Below the pieces are notes generated by a model that saw only the letters and a list, made by a program, of their open reading frames with translations, did not search any database and was not told the DNA's origin. A program made the position numbers and the translations under genes. From assembly GCA_963513935.1 (NCBI GenBank), contig OY740765.1, forward strand, positions 144,153,618-144,217,617: DNA of 64,000 nucleotides, given 5' to 3'. Below, in pieces: positions 9,651-20,880 of this stretch (the first letter of the stretch is position 1; the number at the start of each line of letters is the position of its first letter). This stretch comes from Aphrophora alni (lineage: Eukaryota > Arthropoda > Insecta > Hemiptera > Aphrophoridae).

Positions 9651-11077
9651 TATATCAATATATTTTCGAAAAAGGTGTTGATTTATTTTCTAATTTTGTC
9701 TTTCAATTATCGAACTGATATTTTTTTTATAATAATTAGTTTTGGTTGGTTTTGGGGATGAATAAGTTTATGCTCTTTTTATTTACCTTTTAAAATACTC
9801 GACTTTTATATTTTGAAATAGTATTTCGGAATATCGTTAAAAATCATAAAGTGTAAATGACATATCAATGTAATGGGTTTTTAATTAACAAAATTTCTTA
9901 AATGCCACTTTTTATTTATATTATATATATTTTATTAAATAATATTTTTATTTTTATATTATATTAAATGATAAAACAGAATCACAATCGTGTGTGTACC
10001 TTGGAAAGAAGGACGAGGGACACTAATACCGAAGGAGACGTTTAAACGTGTTGAAATAAAACTTGTCTAAACAATCTGAGGAATCTTTAAATACGAAAAC
10101 GAAGTCCTCAGTTTCTCCCAAAACGTCGTCTTGAAAATTAGCAGTGAAAGAAATAAACGAAAAAATCGTCCTATAAATAAACCTAATCTCTCACAATCGG
10201 CTCCACCGATTTCGATCCATTGACCTTTTCGATTTCACTGATTTCTTGAAGATTAATGACCTTCATTACTGTCAAATAATTGTTGACATCTCTTAATTAA
10301 AAAATGTCTTTGTTTAATAATGTCTGTTTTCTTGTCTTTGCAGTTGTTCTAAGAAAGTGGATCAATTTGATAAAATTTGTTTTGGTCCTTTATTGTAATT
10401 TTATTTTTTCGATAATACAAATTTGAGAGTTGTTACCATAAAAACAACAAATACGATGTTGTAAACTTGGACCAACGGCAAATTTTGATGGAATATCCTT
10501 TACAACGCCCCTCCAGTAGGACTTCCATCTTTCAAAAATGACAATTCGGGAGTTGTTGTTAAAAAAACAATATCATCATGCAAACTATTTCAACGGATCT
10601 TCTTAAAACCAGCTGAAACGATTTCAAATTAAGTTGGAATGAGAAGATTTAATGTCGCAGATAATAGTGCTAAATGGTAATTTAAAAAATTACTGCTCAG
10701 AACTAATAGCCAATAAATTAAAACAAACAGTAATTAAAAAATTGATTTTTATCAACAAGAATTTGCTCTTAAAAAGAATCATAACACAAGTGACGTAAGC
10801 TCATGTTTTAAAGTTGTTAAGTTGAAAAAATTCTGTACCATCTTGTTATTCATAGAAGGTTTTTTACTGCTACATAAAAAAATATAGTAGGCTATAGATA
10901 ATTTAGGGGAGATGTTATCATATTTTGGGGGAGAGGTGGCGGCGAATATTTCTTTTAAGACAGTCAATATTTTTGAACCGTTTAGTACATTTGATGAACA
11001 GAGATTTCGTAAAAAAACAATTTTAAGTATTTTTTTCTCTAATTAATATTGCGGATGTTATTAGAATTATTTCTATA
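9651..11077. other. No gene; short local duplications only
   Basis: This is AT-rich DNA. Two similar stretches at about 10425-10480 and 10548-10600 ('gagttgtta'/'gagttgttg' followed by 'aaaaacaa') suggest an old tandem duplication. A patch at 10010-10260 has slightly higher GC but stops in all frames. The 62-codon minus frame at 10779-10967 is not recognisable. Confidence 0.45.
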
Positions 11078-12224
11078 CAGAGTGTTACAAAAGTATAGAA
11101 ACCGCTTGGCATGTCAAGTACAGTACTGCTATAGATAGAAAAATGTTCGACCTCTCATTTTAAAGCTCTTAACCTTTATATCTACAGAGTTGTATAAAAC
11201 TGTGGTAGGATATACAGTGTGTTACAAAAGTATAGAAACCGCTTGACATTTCAAGAACTGCTATAGATAGAAAGATGTTCGACCTATCATTTTAAAGCTC
11301 TTAACCTGACCTACAGGATATTGTAAAAGTTTAGTAGGATATACAGAGTGTTACAAAAATTACCGAAACGTGATTTTAAACTTTTTTTCAAATATAACGA
11401 TTTTTTTAATTTTTACACATAGATAGATTTAAGATGAATATTTAAAGATTTTTAATTTATCTTAATAACAACCGAGTTATGGCGTTTTAAAATTCTTAAT
11501 TTTGTTAACAAAATAGTCTATTAAACTTTCTTGCAGGTCTGAGAGAATATTGATTTATTATGATGTAAAATAAGCTAAAGTGTATTGGAAATTACAAATC
11601 AGGTACAAGGTGTTCTAAAAAATAAAAAAGTAAGCCTACATATTTCTTAATTATACAAATTATTAAAACCAGATAATAATTATTGGACTTTAGTTTACTT
11701 TTTATTATCCAATAATATAAATTTTAACAAATTTCGGTAAACAAAGTAACATATCAATTGAAAGTCTAGGACATAAATTAACCAGTTTCTGCGGATTTCC
11801 ACCTTTACTACAGATCTGAACAATGACTGCCATATTTGATTAAGTTAAATTTATACTCCATTAGAAGAACTACATTATTTTTACGTTTTCACTAGCAAGA
11901 TTTTAAAAGTTACTCTGCAGTGTTAAGTTAGTATTAAGAACTTAACACACATGATATTTTTGTAAAAATGTATATTTTTGGACATCCAATTAAAATTTTT
12001 TATTTATATTAAATTAACCTATTAGAATATGTAAATATAATAATAGCGCTACATTTAAAAAAAGTTGAGAAAAATCACATTTTGTTAATTTTCGTAACAA
12101 CCTGTATATCCTATTAAATATTTTTACCACCCTGTAGATTAAGAGCTTTAAAATGGAGGCTAAACGTCTTCTATCTAAAGCAGTTCTTGAAATTTTAACC
12201 CGTTTCCAAACTTTTCTAACACTG
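11078..12224. mobile_element. Nested TIR element with duplicated end module
   Basis: The outer ends are CAGAGTGTTACAAAAGTATA at 11078 and 'aaacttttctaacactg' at 12224, each next to TA. A 137-bp left module (11078-11214), marked by 'actgctatagatagaaa' and 'attttaaagctcttaac', is repeated at 11215-11343. It appears once, inverted, at 12107-12224. Between them lies an inner element (11344-12104) with its own ends CAGAGTGTTACAAAAATTAC and 'ttaattttcgtaacaacctg', also bounded by TA. No transposase frame. It is best read as a non-autonomous element with serial insertion or end duplication. Confidence 0.85.
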
Positions 12225-12226
12225 TA

Positions 12227-13186
12227 TTCATACAGCCCAGTATTATGTCATTTTTGAATTTCAGAGTTTAAATTTAAGAAAAAACCTTAAAGCCGATTTT
12301 GAGAAAATCTATATGTCGTGTTTTTGTCTCATCGGAGATACAGTACTACCAAATTTCGAGTTGACAAAGTTTTAGATGTTTCGAGGTATTGCTAGAAAAA
12401 ATTCCGCATTAAAAATTTGATCAAAATCAACTTGAAACGAATAGACAACAAAGTGACAAGACGTTATTCCAAAAACTGTTTTATGGATCCATCACATCGT
12501 CAAAAAAATTCTATACGGGTATTTCTAAAATATACAGTATTATTTTAAATTTCACTTTTGGTTTTCTTATCATATTTCCACAATTCAACAAGAAATGAAA
12601 GATTACAAAAATATACTAAATAAAATCACAACTCACCTTAAAAAATATATAAAAAAACCACAGAAACGACTTAAAAAAAATAAAATCCAAGACTAAATAT
12701 CCATAAGTAAAAATAATTCTGACAACTGCACAATATTAAATAACATATCGCACTCGCTAAAGTCCATTGATAACTAAATATACACAAACACAAAACACGT
12801 TTATATAGATAAAATACCAGAAAGAACTAGATCAACCCCCACTGTATAATACACCTGTAGATGTTTCGAATCAAGTAACGAATGGTGGACTGGCTGATTG
12901 TTGACAAGCTAGAGATGTATGGTGGGGGGTTCCCTGAGAATTCTGGAGAAGGGATTTCACGGACTTGTTTATTTTGAGGTTAAATATACAATAATAATAG
13001 GTTTTTTAAAGGTCAGTGTGTGGTATCTGTATACAATGATATGTAAATTAATTTTATACAATTATATATTTGAAAATAGATGCTTTAAACGGTGAAAAAT
13101 TATTACTAGCTCATATAATACAGAAAATTGAAGGTCTAAAAAAAATGAATATCTCGCACGCTGTATCACTATGTGCGCCATAGTGG
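12227..13186. other. No recognisable feature
   Basis: This is AT-rich sequence without coding or repeat signals that I can name. The segment 12830-12960 ('ggtggactggctgattgttg', 'ggtggggggttccctgag') is less AT-rich but has no convincing frame. Confidence 0.5.
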
Positions 13187-13248
13187 TACTAACCCAGCCC
13201 CATCAATATAGTGTAATATGAATAGCTCCTCTTTGGTTTTTGAGCAAG
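13187..13248 (-). mobile_element. Family A end fragment (left of MITE)
   Basis: The piece starts TACTAACCCAGCCCCATCAA, the family A terminal sequence as seen at 55436, 57484 and 63677. It runs to 'ctttggtttttgag', where the MITE at 13249 interrupts it. Family A resumes at 13716 with 'ttcttgggccttgc'. Confidence 0.75.
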
Positions 13249-13715
13249 GTGACCATACGTCCCGATTTTTGGCGGAATCGGATTTTTTCAAGGATCAGTA
13301 GGGACGTTATTTATCCCAATTTTGGATTTAACATAATATTATTCTTAAATTTCGCAATCATACTGGTACTTTAAAATATATCAATAAGAAATTGTTAACA
13401 ATAATACAAACTATGTAATAAAATAGGTAAATTAGTGTTACTGGAAGAACCAGGAAATACATACCATCTTCTCCACTCTATCCGGAGAGTGAGTGTTTCT
13501 AAAATTTACTGCATAAATTTAAATAACTAATTTCAAATTTGTAAATTAATAAATTAAATGTTTAAATTGGGAACATCAACAATCTTATTCACTTACCACT
13601 AAGCCTAAGTCTCAACATGTATCCCACCCATTCCAACAATCCACCCCCCTCCCCTTAAAATCGGTTGTCTCTCAGGACCTTTCCAATTTACGTTGTGAAA
13701 AATATGGTCACCTTA
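13249..13715. mobile_element. 467-bp hAT-like MITE inserted in family A
   Basis: The ends AAGGTGACCATA (13249-13260) and TATGGTCACCTT (13704-13715) are perfect 12-bp inverted repeats. The flanks TTTTTGAG and TTCTTGGG are alike at six of eight positions. This is compatible with an old 8-bp target duplication as made by hAT elements. Family A sequence is continuous across the insertion. The interior near 13610-13690 includes the 'cccacccattccaacaatcc' tract shared with 1970-2064. No transposase. Confidence 0.7.
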
Positions 13716-14560
13716 TTCTTGGGCCTTGCAAGAAATGAGGGGCCTCGTAGATGTGTATATGTTTGTTTCATATATACACATCTAAGAGGCCCTTTAGGCT
13801 AGGTTAGGGTGGAGACTCGCTCATATCAATTAAGCTTTGGGGGACCTTGATATAGGGTTTTATATGAGCACCTCTATAGTGCTCATAGAGGTCCTCATAA
13901 TAGTCCTCTATACCAAATTGAATGGTGTTAATTTAATTTTTGTTGCCGATATCGTCCATTTATTTTGTTTCTTTTCAATGATAACAAAATTGAAATGTGA
14001 ATAATCAGCATTTATTCAATACTATGTTTACAACGGTTTGTCTAACAATTAACAAAACTATTTTTTTAAGCGCTATGTCTACAATAACCTAACCTAACTT
14101 AGTAAATCCAATCTATATGAATACAATACATTAAATACAATAGTTGTCCTTGGAAAATAATCTGTGATTTATTCATTTCCGTATGGACATTTAAAACAAG
14201 AAAATAATTATAAAAAACCTATTGTTATGTCTTGTTATGACGTGAAACTCAATGGCTTACAAACGCATTATACGTCGTAGAATATATATTTTTAAAATTT
14301 TCCATAACGATGAATTGTTCAGATTATCGGTGTAGTTTCAAGATTTGCCATGGTTTTGTTTAACAAAACCATTGCACAAACTTTCTCATTTATCTGTCTA
14401 CAAAGCAATTAGAAACTAATTATCTAATCGTCAAAACTGTCAGTTCGGTAATTGTCAATCAAAAAGTAAAAACGAAAAATGAAATCGGACTGAATAATGT
14501 TTACATTGGTTAAACTTGCTGCACTCGTGCTATAGACACGTCCTCAATATAGATCGTATT
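13716..14560 (-). repeat. Composite of family A and family D, inverted arm
   Basis: This is the reverse-complement partner of 740-1420 together with pieces of 1720-1964. Reading leftward from 14560 it gives family D, then the family A 'ttaatttttgttgccgata' block, then the 'caaggtcccccaaagc' and 'gtgtatatgtttgtttcat' segments. Then comes 'cttgcaaggccca' next to the MITE. The copy is less interrupted than the one at 0.7-2.1 kb. Confidence 0.82.
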
Positions 14561-14749
14561 TGACTTATTGTAAATGCATAACATTTCACTAAATTTTGAA
14601 CGAAATCGGTAGAGTCAATTTTGAGAAATATAATTGAATCAATAAAATAAATAATTTAAGCAACAAATAAAAATTTGTTAGAATCTGGTGTGAGCTAAGT
14701 AATGTAGTGGTGTAGAATAAGGTAAGGAATTAAAAAGCCTGTACAATTA

Positions 14750-15060
14750 TTTGTGGTACTACATAAGTATTTACACATCCTAGACTCTGCTTACTTACAT
14801 TTTTATCTTGATTCAACAATGTGAAGTGTGGAAAATCACCTCTTAAAAATGCTTCAAACGTCAAATGTTCCAAACTTTAATCTCTTAAAGAAGTAGGTCT
14901 ATCAAACAATAACCATGAATAAAATATCTTAAAATTTTATACACAATCTTTAAAAAATAGGAGATCCTATAAGAAATTAAAAAGTTGGCGATCAATTTTT
15001 GGAATTTGTAAAACAGATTTTTAACTATGTGATAAAAACAACTGCCCTCCCCCCCGTTTC
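14750..15060 (+). repeat. Repeat family C, copy 3
   Basis: Direct match to 2320-2690 and to 1-150: 'agtatttacacatcctag', 'ttattcaacaatgtgaag'-type order, 'tctatcaaacaataacca' and 'aagaaattaaaaagttggc'. Non-coding. Confidence 0.75.
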
Positions 15061-15829
15061 ATCAGATTAATAGTTTACGATATAGCAATGGTGCACACGA
15101 TAAAAGAATCCCCTTTATACCGTGTAGTACTAACGTTTTTATCTTGTAATTGGCAAATTTCATTATTTGGTTTTGAGAAGTAGTGCATGAGAAAGTTTGT
15201 GCAATGTTTTTTACACTATTTATTTACCGATCACGTTACCATCTCTATTTGTAAGAAAGTAAAACAGAGAAAAATAATATAGTGTTTTATCATGTGAGCT
15301 AATTACCTGCATTGCTTGAAGTAGTTTATTGCATAATCGTGACAGCGTAATGTCATTTTACATCACATTTATCTTGAGGTATGTAACTTCATAAGAAGAT
15401 ATAAGGAAATGTCTTCTATTATTGTATTGCTTACAAAGTATATGTTACGTTTGGTAAACGTAAAAAATATCGACGTCCGCTTTTGAATGACCTTCATTTC
15501 GTGCTGAAAACGAAAACATGATTTTATAGGGGTACCGCTTAAGGAAAGGGGTTAATATTTTCTTTTTCAAACCTACTACAGCGCTAAAAAATTGTGAATG
15601 TGTATTGTTTATGTTCCTGACTACTACAATTCGTAAATTTTAATATTTTACAAAGTAAAAAAGACATTAATTATAGATTTTAAATTCCTTTATATTATGG
15701 CAAAAATGAAACAATTTATCCCCATCACCGCTCCAATCCCCTCTACGCCATCGCCCCTACATGCGTGCGCGAGCCACTCTCGAGATGACGATTCTGCGCA
15801 GGTTACTTTCTGTGTGGTAGACCTATAGT
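15061..15829. other. No gene; one unusually GC-rich patch
   Basis: Mostly AT-rich and unremarkable. Bases 15720-15805 (for example CGCCCCTACATGCGTGCGCG) stand out as GC-rich and CpG-containing but hold no frame or hairpin. They lead directly into a family A copy. Confidence 0.45.
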
Positions 15830-16390
15830 AATTCTGTCGCCGTTGTCGTCTGTACGTAAGCACAACGGTCCCCAGAATTAAGATAAGAAAGTGTAATTAG
15901 GTTTAATCGACTACAGTGTGCTCATTTAGAATCCTATTGAAATCCAGAAAATTCCAAATAAAAATGTGAAAATGGCTGTCATTTTAAATAGTTTTTTGTT
16001 TGTATCTCGTGTATTATTCAACTTATAACACATTAAATAAAAACAATATTGCAAATTTCAATTTTACATGTGATAATACCAACGCTGCGATGATAATTAG
16101 CGAAGTTATTGTACAAAATGTGATTTCGAATCATGATATTTCAAAGACATGTGATATTCTTATAGTTAGAGATTCGGGAAGTACGAGTCACTGACACGAG
16201 CGAAGCGAGTAGAGGCTATTTAACATCTACTTCCTTATATCTACTGGCGTAGAAGACGTCGTTAAAGTAATGATACACAATTACAAGATTTAAAAAAACC
16301 TGTATAACAAAACAGTTTTAAACAAACTTACCCTACTGGGTAAGACCTCTTGATCTACCAGTACAATTTAAGTTAACTTTTCCAATCAAC
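15830..16390 (+). mobile_element. Family A element, nearly continuous copy
   Basis: Order of blocks: 'cgtctgtacgtaagcaca', 'actacagtgtgctcattt', 'aatggctgtcattttaaa', 'atctcgtgtattattcaact', 'ttacatgtgataatacca', 'gacacgagcgaagcgagtag', 'aaacaaacttaccctactgg'. It is cut before the CTGGGTAAGTA terminus. The 64-codon frame at 16000-16194 is incidental and has counterparts broken by stops in other copies. Confidence 0.85.
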
Positions 16391-16589
16391 TTTTATCCGC
16401 TTGTATGATTGGGTTTGGTGCGTACCATGATAACCTGTTATAAACAGATAGAACATCAATTTTAGATTGATGTAAAAACTATTTTATGTAAAGCGCAAAA
16501 ATATTTTGTTTCTCACATGTTCAACTAAATAAACAACAATATTTTACAATAACAACCTAATAAAATAGTTTTTCCTTTTTGTCTTTGTT

Positions 16590-16810
16590 TTTCCTAACGG
16601 TCATTATCGTCTTTAAAAAAAAAAGAAAAGAAAATACCATAAAATAGGGTGTTCTTGTCCCTAAAATCAGGTTCTGAAAAGAACATGAGTTGGTCAAGAA
16701 AGGCCTTATAGGATAGAAAGAAGGGAAGGATCTTAAATATCCCTCTGTACGAAGAAAGGTGTAGATCCAGCAAGGAACCTCGGGTTTGCCACACCTGTAC
16801 TTACTATATT
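16590..16810 (-). repeat. Repeat family B, copy 1
   Basis: This is a roughly 200-bp dispersed, SINE-like unit. Landmarks on the plus strand are a run of A with 'agaaaagaaaa', 'gaaaagaacatgagttggtc', 'ggatcttaaatatccctctg' and 'gaaaggtgtagatccagcaa'. At least eight other copies occur here in both orientations. I see no clear tRNA-type A or B box, so SINE status is unproven. The 97- and 66-codon minus frames here are by-products of the repeat. Confidence 0.75.
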
Positions 16811-16844
16811 TTTCCTTGTTGTTTAAAGTCAAAAACCTCTCAGT

Positions 16845-17045
16845 CGTCATCGAATTAATAAAAAGTAAGAAAAAAATACAAAATAAAGACTCCTAGCAGT
16901 CGAATGCTCTAATAGTATTAAGTTTGGAAAAGAACAGGAATTGGTCGAAAAATGTTTGTTAGGAAATATAAAAGAGAGGGATCTATAATAAACCAAACCT
17001 AAACGAAAAAAAAGGTAGATCCTGATCCTGTAACCTACATTTAGG
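16845..17045 (-). repeat. Repeat family B, copy 2 (tandem to copy 1)
   Basis: Begins 'cctctcagtcgtcatcg' and continues 'aaataaagactcctagcag', 'gaaaagaacaggaattggtc', 'aagagagggatct' and 'aaaggtagatcctgatcc'. It has the same orientation as copy 1, giving two head-to-tail units. Confidence 0.75.
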
Positions 17046-17619
17046 TTGAATCGCCTAATAAATAACTAAACCTTATTATGTATTTTATTTAAGTATATAT
17101 TTTTATTTAAACTTAATTTTCATGGATATATAATATTATATTAGTTTCTCTTCAACAGTTTTCATGAAATTACAATTTTCATTTTTCAGGAGGGAAATCT
17201 ATTTTTCACTATTAATTCGGAAAACAAGTGTTTTTCAAAACACAAAAGTATTTATTTTAGGTAAAACTGCATATTTTCCCAGATTTTTATAAAACATTTT
17301 ATAAAACATTCGTTTTTACCCTTACAATTTTGGCCATTATTATATGGTTTTCTGCATTTTTTTTTTGAAAAGTTATAAATGAAGTAGCCTATAATTAAAT
17401 TTTACATCGTTATGAATTTTTAAGATTTTTTTTTTTTTTTGACAATTTCCTTCCTTTCCCTTTTTAGATTTTTTTCGCAATGACTAATATAGCAAAAAGT
17501 AACCTTAAAAAAAATATGACAAGTTTTTATTTTTTATTGCGCAATTATATTTGCAATATTCATTAAGTTTATATTTTAGTGTTCACCTCATCATTCTTAT
17601 TATCAAAAAATTCCTCAAT
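17046..17619. other. Very AT-rich spacer
   Basis: Long A/T runs (for example a T run near 17430) and no feature that I can name. It may include the decayed downstream half of the Tigger-like element, which runs on the minus strand into this stretch. No motif could be confirmed. Confidence 0.4.
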
Positions 17620-17945
17620 ATTTTTTAAAAATTAAATCTAGTACAAGGTGATAAACTGGTTGCTTCAGATTTACATATAGCTATAGAAATATTTTTCGGG
17701 CAAACCCCTTCCACCAACCATTTGCTGCTATCTTTTTTTAATTTACAACTTTTAGGAATTCTAATTCCATTAGCACTTCCAAAACCATATGCAAGTTTTG
17801 TTAGATCAGTTCTATTAAGCCCATAATGCATTTTAGATGACAGTAACAGATATTCAGCATCTTTAATTAAATACAGATTGTTCTACTATTAATTTAATTT
17901 TGTCACCAAAAGGCCTTTTTCTGTAAATGACCTGGGCTACTTAGG
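17620..17945 (-). pseudogene. Tigger/pogo-like transposase, CENP-B-type HTH remnant
   Basis: The minus-strand frame 17625-17831 begins HYGLNRTDLTKLAYGFGSAN and contains KSEATSLSPCTRFNF near its end. The upstream codons (17832-17868) read KDAEYLLLSS in the same frame. This order matches the second helix-turn-helix (CENP-B box-binding) half of pogo/Tigger or jerky-like transposases. There a 'YGLTR.DL' motif precedes a 'RKPEATSLARA.GFN'-like end. The tryptophan/glycine-rich middle is frameshifted and the DDE domain is missing. It is a dead fragment without identifiable ends. Confidence 0.75.
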
Positions 17946-18389
17946 AAGCAATAGGATTTCATTTTTATATCATTCACTCCTTGGGATTTCCAAACTTTTA
18001 TAATTTGATAGACTATTTCAGTCATGTTAAAAATTTTATTTTTTATTTTCTCGAACATATGTACAGTACATAGTCATTGTATGTCATAAATAATCATTTT
18101 GATGAATACAAAAAATTGATATTGCTGAAACCATCCGTTTTAAGGTCTTCTGAGCTCAAAAAAGTGTCATCTGTGCAGTGCTCTACACCACAAACGAGTA
18201 GACTAATATTAAACAAATTTTAAATTAGTGTATTTTGACCATAGCAAGGCGCTTTTTCATTGTATCGATAAATGAATAGCTGTCATAAAGATTAAATTAA
18301 AATTAACGATTAAAAAAAAATTAAACTTGATTAAAATTTTACTAAAATGTAGACACTTATGGTGAGTACGAGCTTTGCAATCCCAGAAG

Positions 18390-18565
18390 GACACACTTAT
18401 GTAGTCATGTATATCCCTCTCTATCATCTTTATTTCCAGGTCTCTCTTGACAATCTTTTCTTTTCTCCCAATCCTGACTCTACTAGAATATTCGAGGGCT
18501 AGAGGTTTTTAGTTTATGTTCTCTTCTTACCTTTTTGAAGGCGATGATGACCGAGAGGTTTTAAC
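18390..18565 (+). repeat. Repeat family B, copy 3
   Basis: Opposite orientation to copies 1-2. It reads 'tatatccctctctatcatct', 'caggtctctcttgacaatct', 'tattcgagggctagagg' and 'ggcgatgatgaccgagaggt'. Its end includes the small 63-codon frame at 18516, which is incidental. Confidence 0.75.
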
Positions 18566-18673
18566 AAGAATAAACGTATCTACAACACCGGTTGGTGAGA
18601 TAGATTATTTTAACATGGCCATAGGATTTAGATTATATTTAAATAATCTAAATATAATTTATAAATATAATCT

Positions 18674-18718
18674 TTTTCACGTGTTCTTTTTATGTTCTTA
18701 TATTTAGAGGTCTTTTTT
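18674..18718 (+). repeat. ~43-bp exact-like duplicate of 22916-22960
   Basis: CACGTGTTCTTTTTATGTTC followed by 'ttatatttagaggtcttttt' is found here and again at about 22917. The copies are 4.2 kb apart in the same orientation and nearly identical. The segment resembles part of family B ('tatgttct', 'gaggtttt'). Confidence 0.7.
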
Positions 18719-18719
18719 T

Positions 18720-20880
18720 CTGTATGACCTACATATATTTTTTTGTAAATTTAATTATTGAAGGCAATTAATTATTTAAATTGGATTGAAATTTTTCACC
18801 GAATATTTTGAATTTAACCCTTGATTTGGCAATGTTAATTTTCTTGACAATTCTTCGTTTGTTTAAAAATTAATAAAATATATTAATATATAACAAAACC
18901 TAACTTATAAGACATCATTTTTCTCAGAAAGATGCATATAATTTATCTATGTAATAAAAAAAATAATTTTTGAAACGGTTTTGGAGTAAGTGTGTTACAT
19001 GTCAAAAATTTATGTTACCATTTTTCAGAAATACCTGTATCACCCAAAATCAAAAGCTTACAACCTTTTTCTAAGATGTACAAAAATTTAGTGATATATT
19101 TGTGAATACATTTCGGAAAAAATATATCAAAATTTGTTACATTTTGAATATTTAAAAAATTGTTTTACAAAAAAAGAGGAATGGTCCAGCTTATTTTCAA
19201 TAAATCACCAAAATTTGTAATATTTATGGAAAACCAACTTCTAAATATAATTATGTTCAGAAATGTTCATAGAATTTAGTAGTGTAATTTAAAAAAAGAT
19301 TGAATAATAATTTTGGAGCCAGTATTGCATAGAACAAAAAAAAACACGAAAATCCAAGGCCAAATTTCACTTCAAAGTCCAATTGAGCGTAGAAAATCTA
19401 TTTTTACATTTTTTACGAGTATTACAAACGTTTTCTAGTATAAATATGAATAACAATTGGTAAAAAAAAAATCAAATTCTGAAATTTTGAATATAGAAAT
19501 TGTACTTACCCGTAATAAGTTATAAATTTTGCAAGGTTTACCCACTAACGCCTTTTTAGTAATGTTTTGTACACCTAAATCAACATTCACTAGATTTCAC
19601 AATTACAATAACACAATAGATTCTACAAAGAATAACACACATATAAACTTATATAATACATTTTTATAATCAATGAATACACTCGATTTATCACAAGAAA
19701 TATGAAGAAAGCGACAAAAAGAACGCCATTTTGCTTCAGTTTGCAACCGTCAATCCGAAACAACCACGTTGTCTTTAGGTTCCATATGACTGACTAAAAC
19801 TTGGTTTATATCATTGGAAAGGTCTGTATTTTGTCTATACAAAGAGATAAGAACCTGTCAGATAGGGCAAATGTAAAGCTATATTTAGAATAAACAAGGA
19901 GAGAAGTAGGTTACAGTTCTTTAGCCGTCGAGTGCAGCAGTCTGCCGGAGAAATAGGGGACTTCAAAGAATTATTGTATTTTGTCTAAATGTAGCAAGAT
20001 AATCAAATTTCATAACCTCTAAAAGCTTGAAATATGAGCTTTTCAATGGTGTATAATTCATGTTTCTAAGAATTCATTTACTAGGGTAAAGTGGACTTGA
20101 AGAAAACAACCATTTTTTTTCTCTAAAACTGTTTTTTTGTGTTGAAAAAAATCTAGAATGAAAACCATTTGTCTTTCTGACATGTGGCGAACTCTGTTCG
20201 ATAGGTAAACATTTGTACTAAGAACAGTATAATTGTCAAGGAATATGGTTGGAAAACATTATTATCACAACGTCCTAAAGGAGGACTCCATTTTGTATTC
20301 TTTGCCAACCGTCATGTTTCTGTCTAAAACACGCCAAACTTTACCAATTAATTAAATATTTTTATAGCGTTTTATGAACTTTTGATTACATGTATATGCA
20401 TCTACGAAACGTCAGCTTTACAATGGTATAACATTTATTTCGATAAGATGGTTTTAAGTAACTCTAATGACGAGTTGCAAAATGTGAGTTTTTTACAGTT
20501 GTCCATCTTTCGTCAGTGGTCAAATGACAGTTTCTTACCCAACTGCCAAATAGTGAGATAAAGAAATGTTTTTTGTTTGCATATAAATAAAATTTAACTT
20601 TAAAAACTATTAAGAAATTTATAAGTTTTTTAGTAAATTTTGTGTAAACTTTAAAGTCTTAAATTACCTTCACATTTGAGTATTTCCCAGAAATATAATA
20701 AAACGTTTAAAGTCAATCAGGAATACTGACAGACTATCTCACTGAGTAGTGTAACAATGTAAAATACACGAAGTATTGCTTGTCGCTTCATAAATACAGT
20801 TCGTCTCAAAAATACAATCAATAGCAAAACCAGTAATTTACAAACTGGAATTTTACTCATGATGCAATAATTTCAATTTC
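18720..20880. other. No recognisable feature
   Basis: About 2.1 kb of AT-rich DNA without coding signals. The segment 19730-20320 is slightly GC-richer (for example 'gaccgtcaatccgaaacaac'-like and 'gtcgagtgcagcagtctgcc') but all frames are closed. It may hold decayed transposon subterminal DNA. Confidence 0.45.

Noticed and set aside
16557..16850. 97-codon minus-strand frame as a small gene
   Set aside because: It lies within a family B repeat, and other copies of the repeat do not keep the frame open.
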